Shown: positions 1-13,815 of the stretch, one piece after another
Layout: each line of letters starts with the position of its first letter
Position numbering within the stretch: position 1 is the first letter of the stretch
DNA from: Brachycybe producta
Lineage: Eukaryota; Arthropoda; Diplopoda; Playtdesmida; Andrognathidae
Length of the DNA: 64,000 nt
NCBI GenBank assembly: GCA_036925085.1
Contig: JAUPFP010000047.1
Location: 248,001 to 312,000, forward strand
Direction of reading: 5' to 3'
Made by a program: the position numbers and the translations under genes
Notes under the pieces: generated by a model
What the model was told of the DNA's origin: nothing
Database searches by the model: none
What the model saw: the letters and a program-made list of their open reading frames with translations, nothing else

Positions 1-21
1 TGAAGTTGTTTCCGCCCACCT

Positions 22-254
22 ATAATATCGATCACATTCTAGATCGATATACAAGGCTTATATTGTCATCTTCTTACAATAATTTAGGGACAGAATTGGT
101 GGCAACCCCAGTGTACCCTCTTTTGATGCTTATGCGCCCATTAAACATCCTTCACAATAGAAATTCAACACTGTACATATAGGAAGCCTTGTATTGATTT
201 CTTAGTTAGTTGATATCAGCTTTGTATATCGATCTAAAATGTGATTGATATTAT
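22..254. mobile_element. Short terminal-inverted-repeat element (MITE-like)
   Basis: The segment at 22-60 and the reverse complement of 216-254 are nearly identical. Both contain ATCACATT, then TAGATCGATATACAA, with a few mismatches. The arms are about 39 bp and the whole unit about 233 bp. No transposase is encoded between them. This architecture is typical of a non-autonomous DNA transposon, but no clean target-site duplication is visible. Confidence 0.55.
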
Positions 255-2390
255 TAGTTAGAGAAACGACTTTACACCTATGTATCAGAATGATTTTCAT
301 TAAAATTTCAATGGTGGCACTGATTAAGCGCCAAATTGTACAAGCCCTTTGCCATTTTTTTGGGAATGCGACCTTACATTGCCCTATAGTATGCAAAACC
401 GATTTTCATTTACATTTGAGAGCAAAAAAAATGGGACCTAGGTTTACATATCACATTTCTGTCTTAATGTTTCCTAAAGGAGGCGGTAAATGTCTAGAAG
501 TTCTAAGAAGATTTTTGAACGACTTATGGCAAAGTGTCATTCTACAACATTGTCACATTGATGTCTATGTCAGACTTTTCTCTCAAGCTTCGGATGATTC
601 GCTCAAGTGTCAAACAAGCTATTCACCTGATATGATAAAGGGATGAGTGTATGAAGTGGGGCTTATTGTTAAAGTCTTATGCAAATTCAGTTTTATCTTT
701 CCCATAGAGAAACATTGACTTCTCTCTCAATTGTTGGACATAAAAGTGAACGAGTAATCAACTGTGGGCACTTTTGTCAGTCATCTGAACAGAATCGCTT
801 TATACTTGTTTGACAGTAAAAAAATATTGTGATAGTCGATACTCAAGATAGTTGCAACTTGCAAGAAATGTCTGACGTACGAATGTCCAGGCACTAAGTG
901 TCGGGATGTAAACCTAGTATTTTGACTAAAATTTGCTTGTACAGCATGGGCAGGGTAGTTCATTCTGTTGAAATGGTTCAACATAGGACTGTTATGTTTG
1001 TTTGTGGCAAATATAACATTAATGAGAGCTTGACAAAAATGCTTTTGGAGCTTGCATGGTTGAGACAGGACCATGCACTTGCACGGAGGAAAAGTTTTAG
1101 TTTTAAAGGTTTTTAAACGGATGATGGAAGGCTCTTGTGCTAAACCAACTTCAAGTAAAAGATGCAGGGCATACTATTTGGGTAGGGTTTACCACTGTAA
1201 CAAAATTAGAGAGATTTTCGTAAGGACCGATTCATATTTATCACTGACTGGTCATTTGTTCCTAGGATGGCAAGATTTACATAGGATTTTATTCATGAAA
1301 ATAAACTTGTACTATGGGGCTCTTCATTTTCTGACAATGCATTATTATTTCAGCTGCACCAGAACACTTCGCAATTCTTACTCGGTTTGTTATACCTTTG
1401 GGTTTTGACACTGAATCTCTTATGCTGCAGTTAGACTTTTGTCCCTCTGCCACAGGCTTTCTTAGCTGCTTTCAGAGAAATTTTTCAATTTCAAATTGTG
1501 CTATGTTTAAACATCCTTTATTTAAAAATAGACTTTTAAATTAAGAACTTAATTTAAAACAAAAATATAAATCTCGTATCTAATATTTGCTACTCCATAG
1601 AATCTGTACAACAAGTTTTATATTCCGAAAGTTACAAACATTTTACTTTTTATTGTTTTTGTTTTATGTAATAAACTAACAATTACATAGGTTGTTAATT
1701 TTCTTTAGTGACATTTGCAATCCAATAACGTCCATAGTTAGTGTTGTATAATGTTAGTTGATCACAAGTAGGTCGAAACGTGAACAAGTCAAAAATCATT
1801 GAGAAGTTCTATATATATAGAGATATAATATAACACAAGTGAAGAGAGAATCCATTGTTAAGATGTTGACGATGATATGAAATAAGATTGAAGAGGGCAA
1901 CGAGAAAATGCACTGTTTGTTTTGACCTTCTATACTTAGAATTTGGAATATACGAAGGCATATATTTATCAAAGAAAACCAACAGATTTTTACTTAGGTT
2001 TTTTAAAGGAGTACTCACAGTTTCACAATATATCTGTCACATTGCGTGTGATCCAACCGTGCTAAGTTAGAGCAAAAATCTGTTTCTTATATTTTTTTCT
2101 TCTTCTTCTTGCGAGCAGTTGCTTTGTTGGATGCAATTTTACTTGAATTTCAGCTCACGTACTATTCACTAATTGGAAAGGGCGTGGTAACGTTTTTTAA
2201 TCACCTGGTATTTTCTTGACGATTCCAATATACAGGGTTCCATCAATCACGGGATAATATTGTGTTTATACACAAGTGTATATACTGTATGTGTGTATCC
2301 CTATTCATACATAATCTATAGAGGGGGGATAATATAGTTTACTTTTTGAAATCTATTGAGCTGTAGGTTGATCTATTTGCATTTGAAGGC

Positions 2391-2396
<6 letters not shown>
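255..2396. other. No recognised gene
   Basis: Reading frames are fairly open at 245-646 and 898-1408 on +. Their translations show no domain, no signal peptide and no convincing splice context, and the opposite strand is open in places too. I see no RNA gene or clear promoter. It could contain non-coding upstream sequence of the PRDM gene or a decayed element. Confidence 0.5.
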
Positions 2397-2460
<64 letters not shown>

Positions 2461-2464
2461 GTAG
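2397..2464. repeat. (TA)n microsatellite followed by (GTAT)n
   Basis: Uninterrupted TA dinucleotides run to about 2448 and continue as four GTAT units. The apparent Tyr/Ile ORF across it is an artefact of the repeat. Confidence 0.95.
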
Positions 2465-5381
2465 AGCAATGACAAAAGAAACAATGAAGAAAAGTAACAA
2501 TTATAAGATGATGGATTCATATGAATACTGGTACCTGTACATGTATTAGATAAGAAAAGAAGAAGAAAAAAAGAAAAAAATGATTTCAAATACGTGTGTA
2601 AAATACAGTGTTGGGAAGTAAATTTTCAAAAGTAATAAAATTACTGTTATAACATTACTTTTTCAACTATCTCGCTTTTGTAAATTTGTAATTTATAATT
2701 GCAAGTATCTTTTTGACTGAAAAATGCAATTACTTTGAATTACTTTGCAAGATAGTTGTATTTTTACACAGGGCATCGAGGTAAATATTTCTGCAGACTG
2801 ATCTGCATTTCTGACTTTCGTCACTTTCGTGACTTTCTACATTTACTTTTAGAATATTGTTGTTTTTGATGTTTTTATATTTGGTGATAGTATCCACTAT
2901 ATATTAATAAGCGTAGGGGGATTTCAATTGCGCCTATACAAATAGAAACTTCGACAGAACATAAATATCAAATTAAAAGTTTCCATCTGGTCTACCTGAA
3001 AACACCAGTGAAAAGGCCGGGAAAAATTGCAAAAGTTGCGAAAAAACGTAAAAAATCCACATCTCTATACGTTTTCATTAATAAAATGAACAAAACTGAG
3101 AAAAAAATAAATACAGGTTGGGGTTTTCTTTACATTGCATGAACACTGTGCATATAATAGTGTTAGATGTCATGTATGTACACTTAATTGCTTCCTATTC
3201 TCTATAGTAGTACTTGAATTTAGCCTAGCATAGCCTAGTAATATAGTCGCTTTCCTTTTGTGCAAGTTGCTCGACGTTGCTCTTGTAGTTAACGTCTTTA
3301 TTAAAAATTTTGTAATTGCAGTTATAATGAATTAGTTTTCATTAATGTAACTTGTAATTCTAATTAACTAATTTGAAAAGTAATTTCTTTCAATACTGAT
3401 AAAAAACACTCCACAAAAAAATGAACTAAACTCCAAAACTATAATTGACTACCGGTAATATTAAGTTATATTGCAAAGAGTGATGTTTATTAACAACGAT
3501 CTAAATTTTCTAATTACTTTGTTTTGATTTTTATTCTTATTAATTGGTCATTTGATATGATTCATGTTTATAAGTTTTCGTTATTATCCTTTGTTGATCA
3601 ATTGCTTTTAAACTTGGAATGTATTTTCTTCAGAATCTTAAAGATGGAGCTGATTAAATAGAAAACGTGGGGCTAATGTTAAATACAATTATTGCATTAC
3701 TTTTTTTTTTGAGTACCGTATTTGTGATTCTTTTTTTCTGATTAGACCGTGTTTAGTAAACAACTTTACTTCTTGTATATAAAACACAATTAAAATAAAG
3801 TTAGCCCACTCCCATTTGTTTATAAACATCTCGTAATGTGTTGCATTTCGCCATAATGTCAGGGCCATTGGTGATGTTGCGCATACATTTGCGTTGATGA
3901 TTATAATTCAATATTTTGTGAAGATTTTCATTTCGAGAAGATAACATTACTTGACTATAAACATGTTAGTTGCAAGCATAACAAATGTTAATGTTTACAA
4001 AAGAGCGAGTAAAGTGATCGCCAACTATAAATTTGGCATCATTTAGAACTTTTTATGCAAATGTTCCTGCATGTAGTGAGCTGGGTGACTGGAAGAAAGA
4101 ATTTTTGGACACGTTGATTTTATCTTGTTCCTCATAAGCTTCATAACAGTCCTCCCCACGCACTTTTTAAAATTCACCTTGAGTTTGAACACTATTGCTA
4201 CCAATTTTAACATTACTTCTTTTTAACATGCTAATTATTTTCAAAAATGAGTTATGTGTTTTGCTTGTTCAGTGCAGACTGTTGTTAAATTGTCTCAAAA
4301 ACACTCCAAAATGACAGTTTTGAGAAATTTTGTTGCTGTTATGCTTGCCAAAGTGACTCGCCTCACATGTATTCGTCATTTTTATGGATATGATTGTAGT
4401 TTTGTTAGTTTCAGCTTCAATTTCAGAATCAAAATCTCATGAATTTTAATAAAATATTGACGTTTTTAGAATTTTATACTGTTTCATTGTGTCATTGCTT
4501 GCCTAGGATCTGCATTTCATGATAATTTTGTATAGGTTCTGTTTCAACTTCCCTCTACGGTTAAACTGGGTACAGACGATCAATTCTGGCTTGTCAATCC
4601 TGGCTTTTCAATGCCAAAGTTAACCGCTTGTGTGGTGGTTTTTTTTTTAATTCAATCCATTTTTATAGTACTTCAATCTAGGTTCGAATTGACATTACGT
4701 ACCTTTATATATTAGCATATACTGTATAACAAATATCCAGGTAATCTAGAAGGGCTGTCATGTTTTGAATTCTCTGTGATTTTACTTAGAATGGTATAAG
4801 CCAGAGCCTAATTAAATTACTTCCTAATAATTGTTAATAGGGTTTTTTTCAAGGACCTATTAAGGATGTCAATTTAGTTGGCTGTATTGCCTATTACATG
4901 ATCTATGGATATGATAACTTGTTTTATGAACAGGTAATCTATAGTTAAGTGTATATAAAGCTATTTTTTCTTTTAATTCAAGCAGCCTAGAATACAAAAA
5001 GCATTTTTCAGACTTCCAACTTTTCTCGTCTTGATCTAAATTGTTTGAGGCAACTTATAATAAAATAGTTGTCTTAAGTGTAATTATCTTCTATATGGCT
5101 CCTTTAATGTTATTGAACCTTTTTTATATGAGACGTTTATTAACGTTGATCGAATTGAATATACTGTATATTCAGAAATAACCTTTTTGTATTTGTTAAA
5201 AAAAATTATAGTGCGGTAATTGTTTGTCATTTCGATTTGGTGATTGGTAAAGTATGATTGTGAAACACAAATGTTTCCATCATTTCAAGAAAATCCAGTT
5301 TTATATTTATATATTGAACTTTTTAATAATAGGGTCTTTTTTTAGATCTTCTGTTTTTTTGTTTTTTTTGTTAAGCTTTTG
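2465..5381. other. AT-rich DNA, nothing recognised
   Basis: No ORF of note, no splice-flanked exon and no inverted repeat that I could support. Short A/T homopolymers are frequent. Confidence 0.5.
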
Positions 5382-5982
5382 TACAGGGTGATACACATTA
5401 TTACACTTGTCATGATTCATCGTCTAAGTGGACAAGAAAACATTTTTTTTTATAAATTCGATACATAAATTTCTGGATTGGATTAGAATTGCAGGTGTTT
5501 TAGGAGGAAGAAAAACGCTCAAAGTTTGAGTATTTTATGGCGAGGTGTGGTAGATAGGGCTCTCTGGTTATACTCTGCATCTAGAAGGATAATTAAATCA
5601 CATAAGATTCCATGGTGCTTTATCTTTGAAAAATGAAATTTTTATGGTAGTTTGAAAATGACCAAATTTTAATTATTGAACGTTATCAGATGTTTTTGCT
5701 TTTGGTCCAAATTAAAACTGAAAAACCAAAATGGAAAATTTAAAAACACCTTTAAATTATTTATTTATTTTTTTAATTTTTTAATTGAAAAAGCTAAAAC
5801 CTGGAAAAGTCATAGAATTTCAGAAATGAAAATCGGTGGCAACTCTTGACAATTTTAACTGTTTTTATGTACATTACATCTTTTGCTTATTATTTAATTT
5901 AATTAGTAAACGTTTTATTATTTACTGTATATGCAATTCTTAATAAAAAGAAAAGGAATTATATCTTTTGAAACACGCTGTA
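5382..5982. mobile_element. Possible degenerate Tc1/mariner-type element
   Basis: The left end reads TACAGGGTGATACA. The right end reads TGAAACACGCTGTA, whose reverse complement TACAGCGTGTTTCA matches at 10 of 14 positions. Termini of the type CAGGGTGTTTCA with a TA target are common in Tc1/mariner-like transposons. No transposase frame is visible in between, so this would be a non-autonomous or eroded copy. The match is short and could be chance. Confidence 0.3.
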
Positions 5983-8900
5983 CTCTGTACAGCTGTACTA
6001 CATTCTGAATTATCCAAATGATTGTGGAACTCCATTACAGCTTTTTTGCAGTGAATTTTAATAAGGTGTGTTATTTGATAATGAATTTATGAGAACTGTT
6101 TTATTTTTCTTCTGCATAAGATATACATAAATACATGTTGTTTGTCAACCTCATTTTTTAACCAGACAGTCAATGTATGTATGCACGCATGTGTTTGTGT
6201 GTGTTTTTTTTTTTGGAAAAAAAAATTTGGAACTAACACCGCTTAAGTTTAGTTATTTGGTTTGAAATATATTGTATTCTGTCAATTTATGGGCAAAGAT
6301 GTGGTTCTTTGATAATGGCCGACATTAAAAATCAATTGCCTATATAGAGTGGTTTCAATATGTTCTTTAATGCAGTTCAATTTCAGCCCCCTCTCTCTTC
6401 TCAATATATTATTTCAAATATATAGTTATTTCCCCCCTCCCCTCCCCCCCCCCTCTCTCTCTCTCTTTTTTTCCAAAATGTTGTCCACTTTTTTGTTGTG
6501 TTTGTGTCTTGGCCGCACCTTTTCAAAAACTACCTGTTGTCCCTTTTTAATGGGTTCTGGAAGCAATACAATCAGTCATGCGTGTGTTGTATTGGAAGGG
6601 GTGTGGTAAAGGAATGCCCACAGTTGTCCAAAAAAGATACAAAACAGTGAGTAGACACACTGATCTTACGTGAACATCTTTCTTCTTGAAGTGAAACGTC
6701 TTCAGTTGTTTAAACTTTTTTTTCCCTCTCTTTCTCTCTTATTCTTCTTCTGTCTGTTTGAGCATCATGAGTTAGATTTTTAAGAGGCTTTTTTTATGTA
6801 AGCAAGAGAGTGTCTGACACCCCTGAAGCTACCTTACACAAACCACCCTCATAATTCCTTTTGTAACCTGAGGTTACAATCTAGAGCAGGAGAGACTTGT
6901 TCGTATATAAAATAAGTCTACAATCAAAAAGTCAAAACGGGATTTCTGAATGAAAGTTTCTAGCATGTAAAATAATTTGCCTTTAAGCAACATCACTGAT
7001 GGATAACTTGGAAGTTTTTGTGACACGCAAAATGTTTTGAGCGTTTTTTTTTTATTATTACTTGTATTTCTATGAGGCAAGTTCTATAAGTTAGGCCCGA
7101 ATTCAAGAAAGACGTTTGCCACTTGCAAGTCAACTTGAATGTACCATCATAATAATAATAAAAAAAACTTTGTTTTAGTGAAGTTTTCTGTATTAAGCTA
7201 ATGTCACACATGCGTAAAAAATAATACTGAAAATAGAAAGGAAAACGAAAATGTTTTGCATTTTACTTTGCTAATATTACACTTTCTGTGACGTACAAGT
7301 GATCCCACTTGCATAACAAAAAAAAAACCTGAACCGAAAACGTAAAAAAAAGCTTCATTTATTGGCATGAAGGGACAATAAATACATGAGCACATGTAAA
7401 AAAATTAGCAGGGTCTAAAGACATCAGCTTGGAGGTGTAGCATACTTGTGACCCTTGCCATGACCTCATATCTGGCAACTTTTCCTATTGGTTGCTTTTT
7501 AAAAAAAAAATAGAAACCATAAATTGAAAGAAAAAAAGTTGAAACAATCTCAACTTCGATTTCAGGTCATTTTCGGTTGTAAAACAATTTTTTTTTTTTT
7601 ACTTTTTTCGTTTTACGTCTTAATTTCTGTTGACATTTTACGTATGTGGGGACCTTAGCTTTTAGAGTCTAGTAATGAGAATTCAGGTTGAAATGAATGT
7701 GTCGAGTTTTTCATCTTGAAATTGAACCTTATATAATATAATGACAGCGAAATTCTTATAGTAATCAATTGCTTCATGTGAAATTGATGTTTTCGTATAT
7801 GTCTGTCTGCTTGTGACAATTCAAGATATGAGAGGAAATGAAAACTTGTGTCTGCTAAATATCTCTCACATTTTTCTTACCCCCATGCGTCCCGTATGAC
7901 CACTATGAATTGTCTGTGTGAAAATAGTGACTGGTCAGTGGACACAGTTATTATTATTATGTAACATACATGTCTTTTAGTTGTTTTAGTTTATCTATAT
8001 ATTGTGGAATATTGTTAAAATATTGACCGAAGTAACTGATCAGAGATAAGAGAGAGTCTTGCATTTAGAGCAACAGGTTGCCCACCTTTGTCTTTAATGT
8101 AAAGAAAATAAATTTTTTCATAATAGAATATGTATATTAACATAAAATCTTCTCTAAAAAAACTACATAAATAATGATGTTGATGACATATTATTCTAAA
8201 TTTAATATTCCATATAGACTTAGTGAACGAGTTTTAAATAACTGCACCTTTTTTATATACTGCACTCGTAGAATAATTACTTGCCTAATTAATTAGGTAT
8301 TTTAGTTAACTGCATAAATTTTTAAGTTATTAAAAAAACTTGAAATTATTTTAAATGAAGCTTTTTTTTAGAGGAAACGTACAGTATATGGATGAGAAAA
8401 GACAATAAAAAATGATTATAAATCTAGTGCTCGTATATTTTAATGTGTAACTCACGATTTCATTGACAAACCTCTTTTTTTTTCTTAATTAAAATTAGAG
8501 CTTAACATAACGATGAAATACATAAAGTTAACTACACTTTGATATATAAACTGATAAATTGATAATAATGAATAAGTTTACATTGTTTTTTTTTTAAATC
8601 ATTAATGACCTGTACATGTATAGTGGACAAACTTAGTGGCCATTTGAGCCACAAATAAAGATCTTCATTTGCTCAAGAGCCACTAACACAATGCACTAAC
8701 CAATTAAGTTAAAGGTTTTTTTTTTAAAAAAAAAATCTCATTCATAGTTTGAGTCAACGCAGTGTTTGACCAACATTTTTTTTTTCTAGTCACATCTTAA
8801 ATTTTGCAGAGCTTTTTCTGTGACTTGTGAGCCACCACTTGTGAGCCCACTACTTTTTTTTTTTCGTTATAGGTGCTGTTTGATAATATAATTTACTTCA

Positions 8901-11900
8901 AATGTCGTAGGTGATACACGAATTTCTTATCTCTTAAAATTATTTTTTATATATTGTGTCATTTTTTTGTTTAAAGAAAAGCAAGAAAAAAATAGTTGTT
9001 TTTATATCGAATAAATGTCATGTTATGTTGTGTGAAAAATGAAGCCATTTATAAATACAACACTTAAAGGAGGTCCTTATATAATTGGCAATAACAGAAC
9101 TAAATAGCTTGTAGTTTGCCTCCTCACATTTAGAACATTGTTCCAGTTCTAAAAATACATATCCACTTTTTTTTTTCTTAAAAAAAAATTTTGATTGGAA
9201 TTCTAAATGATCGGTCAGTCGGGTCGCAGAGTCCAGCTATAGCTACCACCATCCATACACGGAAATAATTCTTTTCAGGTCATATCCGACTACCTTTTTG
9301 GCATTTTGTACACCACCACTACTTTTAGTGATGTCCTCATAATAAATTGAAGAAAGAAAAAAAAAATGATATGTTTCAAAGTTTCAACGTTTTTTAATCT
9401 TGATTATTTGAAATATTTATTCATGATGTTGACCAGTGGCCATTATTTCCTATAGGTGATTAAAACGGTCTCTTTTGACAAGATCTTGTTTTTTTGGATC
9501 ATATGTCATGTCATAACCCTTTTTAGATTAAATAATTTGCATTTATGGTCACTGCTGCATGGTCAGTTGTGGGAAGTTCTAAATGACACACGTTAAGAGT
9601 AGAAAATTCAAAGTAAGAGTTGTTTTAAAAAGACACCCACATTCAAAATGAAGGTAAAATGACATGGTTGTAGTCAAAGATTTGTCTATCAAACTTTTAA
9701 GTCTTAAGTCTTAAATTCAGTGGTCATTTTTTGTGTGTTTCTGTTAACTTCAGTCATTGCCTTGTTTGAGAACTAAAAGTTTTGAATTTTTTTTTTCATT
9801 TTAAATTAGTAATATATTTTAGAATCTAAATAATTCTTTCAAATTGATAGGTCTCTGAAGTTCGATAAACTTTCTGCTTCATGATGATCATCAATGATGT
9901 TGTTGTTGTTGTTTTTCTTTTGATGTTGATCATAATAATGACTGCATGTGTAAGTGTGTGCCCTTCAGGTATTTTAAGAGTGTATAGTAGTCTGGATAGT
10001 TTTGGTTGTGATGTCCAGCAGCCAAAAGCCACTGGTTGTTGCTCAAAACCACACAAACCTACGGTCACCCAATAATTAGATGGAAATTAGGAGACGGGAG
10101 TGGCATCTGGCGGTGATTGTTTATTGTATTCATATACTGAACTAATGTATTTAAGAACCTGTAGGCGCATCTTTCATTTCAATGACCCCATCCACTTCAA
10201 ATTATGGAAATGTATAGGTTCTGCAATGCCTACTGTTCTTTCACATAAGGACTCCTATCTGTTAGCTTATGTATTTAGTATTAAAACATGCATAAATTGT
10301 GTTTATTGGCTACAACACTTCACTAGAGAATATTACTTTTGGTATTAACTTCTAGTAGATCTTAATAGATTTGAAATACTTTATCAATAAGTGAATAAAA
10401 ATAACACAACTAATAGCTAAATGAAACATATAGATCTACTGAACTGAGCAAATAGTGCTAATGTGTATTTGAAATTACATTTTCACCTTTTGTATGTTTT
10501 AATAGAATTTAAATTTAATGATCCTATTTTTAATGAGCCTTATTTAATGAGCCTATGATCAATCATTTTATGACTGTCATATTATCAGGATTGATTGTAT
10601 ATATTTCAAGATATTTTGATAAATATATTTAATTCTATTCTTTTACTTTCACCTTTTATTCTCTGTTTACAATTCAAATGTTTTAATTAGGTTGACTGAG
10701 CGCTATTTAGTTTATGTTTAATAACAATATAAGTTCCATAAAAAAGCAATTTACGTGAAATGATTTTGTTTCCATTTATTTATCTCTTTATTAATTTTAG
10801 AAAATGACATTTTATAAATATGGCGCTTAAATTTTTAGTTTTTTCCATTAGCCAACGCTTCGCAGATATGGAGGATCATTATTAGAAGTAAAAAAAATAT
10901 GTAAAATAGTAAACTCACAATAATTATTAAAAATGTGATAGCCATGCTATTTATTATAACATGATATTCAACAACCCTGCTTATTTTACTGTATACGAGT
11001 CAGGAAGATATCATTAATGCACTTATTATAACACGTTAATAGAATATCTCGACAATGCATTTCTTACATTGCCTTTGGAATAAACTGCCTTTGCCAGATT
11101 TTTTCCGGTCTGTTTACATAGTAATTAATCAAATTTTAATTTTAATATTAGAAATATGTCATATTCAAAATTAAGTGTTTTGTAATTTGCTTTTATGAAT
11201 ATTCCAAGGTGATGAGCAAAATAAGAAAGTTTGCTTTCATATGAAAGTATTGTTATCCTTTTGTAATAAATTGTAATAATACCCCAGATTTATAATATTT
11301 TTGCAATTTTTTTGAAAATTTTCCAAGAGTAAAAAAAGTTTCTTTTGTCTTTTTAAATATCAGCACAGTTCAGAATAAACATCACTGGCATCAATCAACA
11401 CATAGTCTACACTTTTTTACAGGTGTGAATTTAAAAGAATGTCTTAAGATGCAAATTTACACCAGTTGTCACTTTAAACTGGAGTTACACCCCTCTTTTC
11501 AGGTGTGAAAACATTTATTTTAGTGTAATAGTTTAATTATTCATAAGTAGTTCTACTTGTTTATTTGTGCAGGGGGGAGTCTACAATATTTTTTTCTTTG
11601 GTGTTTAACTTGGAAATTTGCAGATAACAGTTTAATAAAAAATAAATGACAAAAGTATAGATGGTTTGGTTTTTAACACGAATGTAGTATAATATTATAT
11701 ATATACAGTGTGATACAGAAGTTACAACACTCATGAAGAATCATTTAATTTGCTATTATTACAATGTGAACTGTTTTTTAGTTGCGTGACGTTATTTATG
11801 ATGATCCCAGTATAATATTCAACAGGTGAAAGAAATCATGTTAAAAACTGAGAAACATTTGATGACAAAAGTTGCGAGAAAACTATAAAAATTGCCAAGG

Positions 11901-13411
11901 TAGTCCGCTGTAGTTAGTTTTGTTTATTGGGATTTTTTACTGCTACAGATACATTTTTATTGACCAAAAAGAGTTGAGGTCAGTGAATGGACGTGAAAGC
12001 AGGTGTTAATGCGTGACGACTTAGTTTGAATACATTGTAGTTCAAGAATATTGAAACATACGAATTATAAGCTTATTATGCAATGTTCTTGTGTTTTTTT
12101 CAGCTGTGTATGTTGTATGTGGTTTTTCTTTTTGTTCATGTATTTTTGTCTTGTCTTTTGATATTGCCATTTATCAATAATAAAAAATAGTGGTCTTTAT
12201 AGCATGGTTTGCTTTTGCTCTCTTATGTAAATAATTATTAATGCAAGATGCATAGATCTTATTATTTATATATATATTTCGCATATTCTTGTGATGAATT
12301 AAATATAAGGAGTTTGAATGGTTACGCCCAAATCTCGATTTCAAATAATTGCCATTCTTTGAAAACTGGCGACAATTTTTTTTGTCTTATAACTTCGATA
12401 TCTTATTATTTTTTTTACAAAAAAAAAATGATATAAAACTGGTTTTCTTAGAACATTGCGTGCAAACTATGTACATTATAATATTCATAGTTGATCCAAC
12501 CAGTAAATGTCAATGAGGGTTTTTTTTCAATCTCTTTTTCTTGGGTAATATCGATATTGATTGGTTCAATAAGAGTAGGCATGCCAATATTAACACGCAA
12601 TATTAAATCTTTTACGCTGCTTATCTGCTGGCATTATTTTCCCCCTAGGTATAGAATATGTATCCTTCAATTGCAGAGTGAACCGAATAGAAGGAAACCC
12701 ACATGAAATTACAGTGTGTAGGTTTATTCTGCTGTATGAAATTATAAGCGAATTCTTATTAAATTATTTTAAACATAAATAACATTCTATGCTCTGCAAG
12801 TGTTTGTCATTTTCAGGGTCATTTTTTATTATAAAAAAAAACTAAACTGAATATTTGGCTAATCGTATTTTTATGCATTTATAATAACTATTGATTATTG
12901 CTAAGTTTATACACAGCTTACCTGAATTGAACTTTCTCAAGAACAAAATTACTTTAAAAAAATCTGATTAGAATTCATTTTCACCTTTTCTTCACTACTA
13001 ATACTGTGTTCAGGTTGCAACCAGAATTGCATACAGCATTAGTAAATGTAGCATTCAAACAGTACTGAAGCAACTACTGTGTCCAGACGACCACTTTCAA
13101 TCTGGTTTTCAGGATACAACTCTTACTTAGAGAGCTATTGACGAAAATAAACTACATACTGTGTACTGTATTATTTATTATTTATATTCGTAATACGTGC
13201 ACATAGCTTAATCTAGGATTGAATAGTGGATTGGTGTGCCTGCAGACACCACACGGTATTGAGTAGGATATTCAATGCCAGTTAGAACATAGTAAAGTTA
13301 ACTTGTATGTTATGTTATAATTATTATTACAAGTTAACCCGACGTGCATATTGCACGAAATAAATGAAATGATGTCAGTATACTCTTGACGGCGATGGCT
13401 TGCTCTTGCTG
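5983..13411. other. AT-rich DNA without a recognised gene
   Basis: This long stretch holds many poly-A/T runs, a pyrimidine-rich tract at about 6425-6475 and scattered ORFs of 60-86 codons with no domain. The frames at 9826-10075 are open on both strands and carry no recognisable motif. No part of the missing PR-domain N-terminus was found here, although short exons would be easy to miss by eye. Confidence 0.45.
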
Positions 13412-13435
13412 TTTTTTTTTTTTTTTTTTTTTTTT
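13412..13435. repeat. Poly-T run of 24
   Basis: A homopolymer of 24 T residues. It may mark an old retroposed poly-A tail read on the other strand, but no retroelement sequence is visible next to it. Confidence 0.9.
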
Positions 13436-13746
13436 GGGATAGACTATAGTTTGGTTCACTTTTTGGTCATTTCGTTATTCGTTGATTTATCCTGCAATGA
13501 GACGTCACGTTCATATATTTATATGGAGATGATGTGACACTGCTGGATAAATCGATGAGTAACAGAATGTGCTGATAGCTAGTCAATCCCTCCAGCTGTT
13601 AATATAGGTTCAGTGTGCAAAATTGTAGGCTTGTAGTATAAAAATTAAATAAACTTAATTTCGAAATTATACATGCATATTAGAATTGCGTGACTTTTAC
13701 AATCATCCTGTATTAAGCCCACAGGTTGAATTCTTTTATTTAGAAC

Positions 13747-13749
<3 letters not shown>

Positions 13750-13808
<59 letters not shown>
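13750..13808. repeat. (TA)n microsatellite
   Basis: About 29 TA units, followed by a short interrupted TA/AT tail. Tyr/Ile ORFs on both strands here are repeat artefacts. Confidence 0.95.

Positions 13809-13815
<7 letters not shown>

Noticed and set aside
245-1408. Cluster of 72-133-codon ORFs at the window start
   Set aside because: Translations have no domain, overlap one another in different frames, and part lies in an inverted repeat at 22-254.
9826-10075. ORFs open on both strands with SLDSFGCDVQQPKATGCC-like text
   Set aside because: Both strands are open, no domain is recognised, and the + frame starts in a TTG/GTT low-complexity tract. There is no splice partner.
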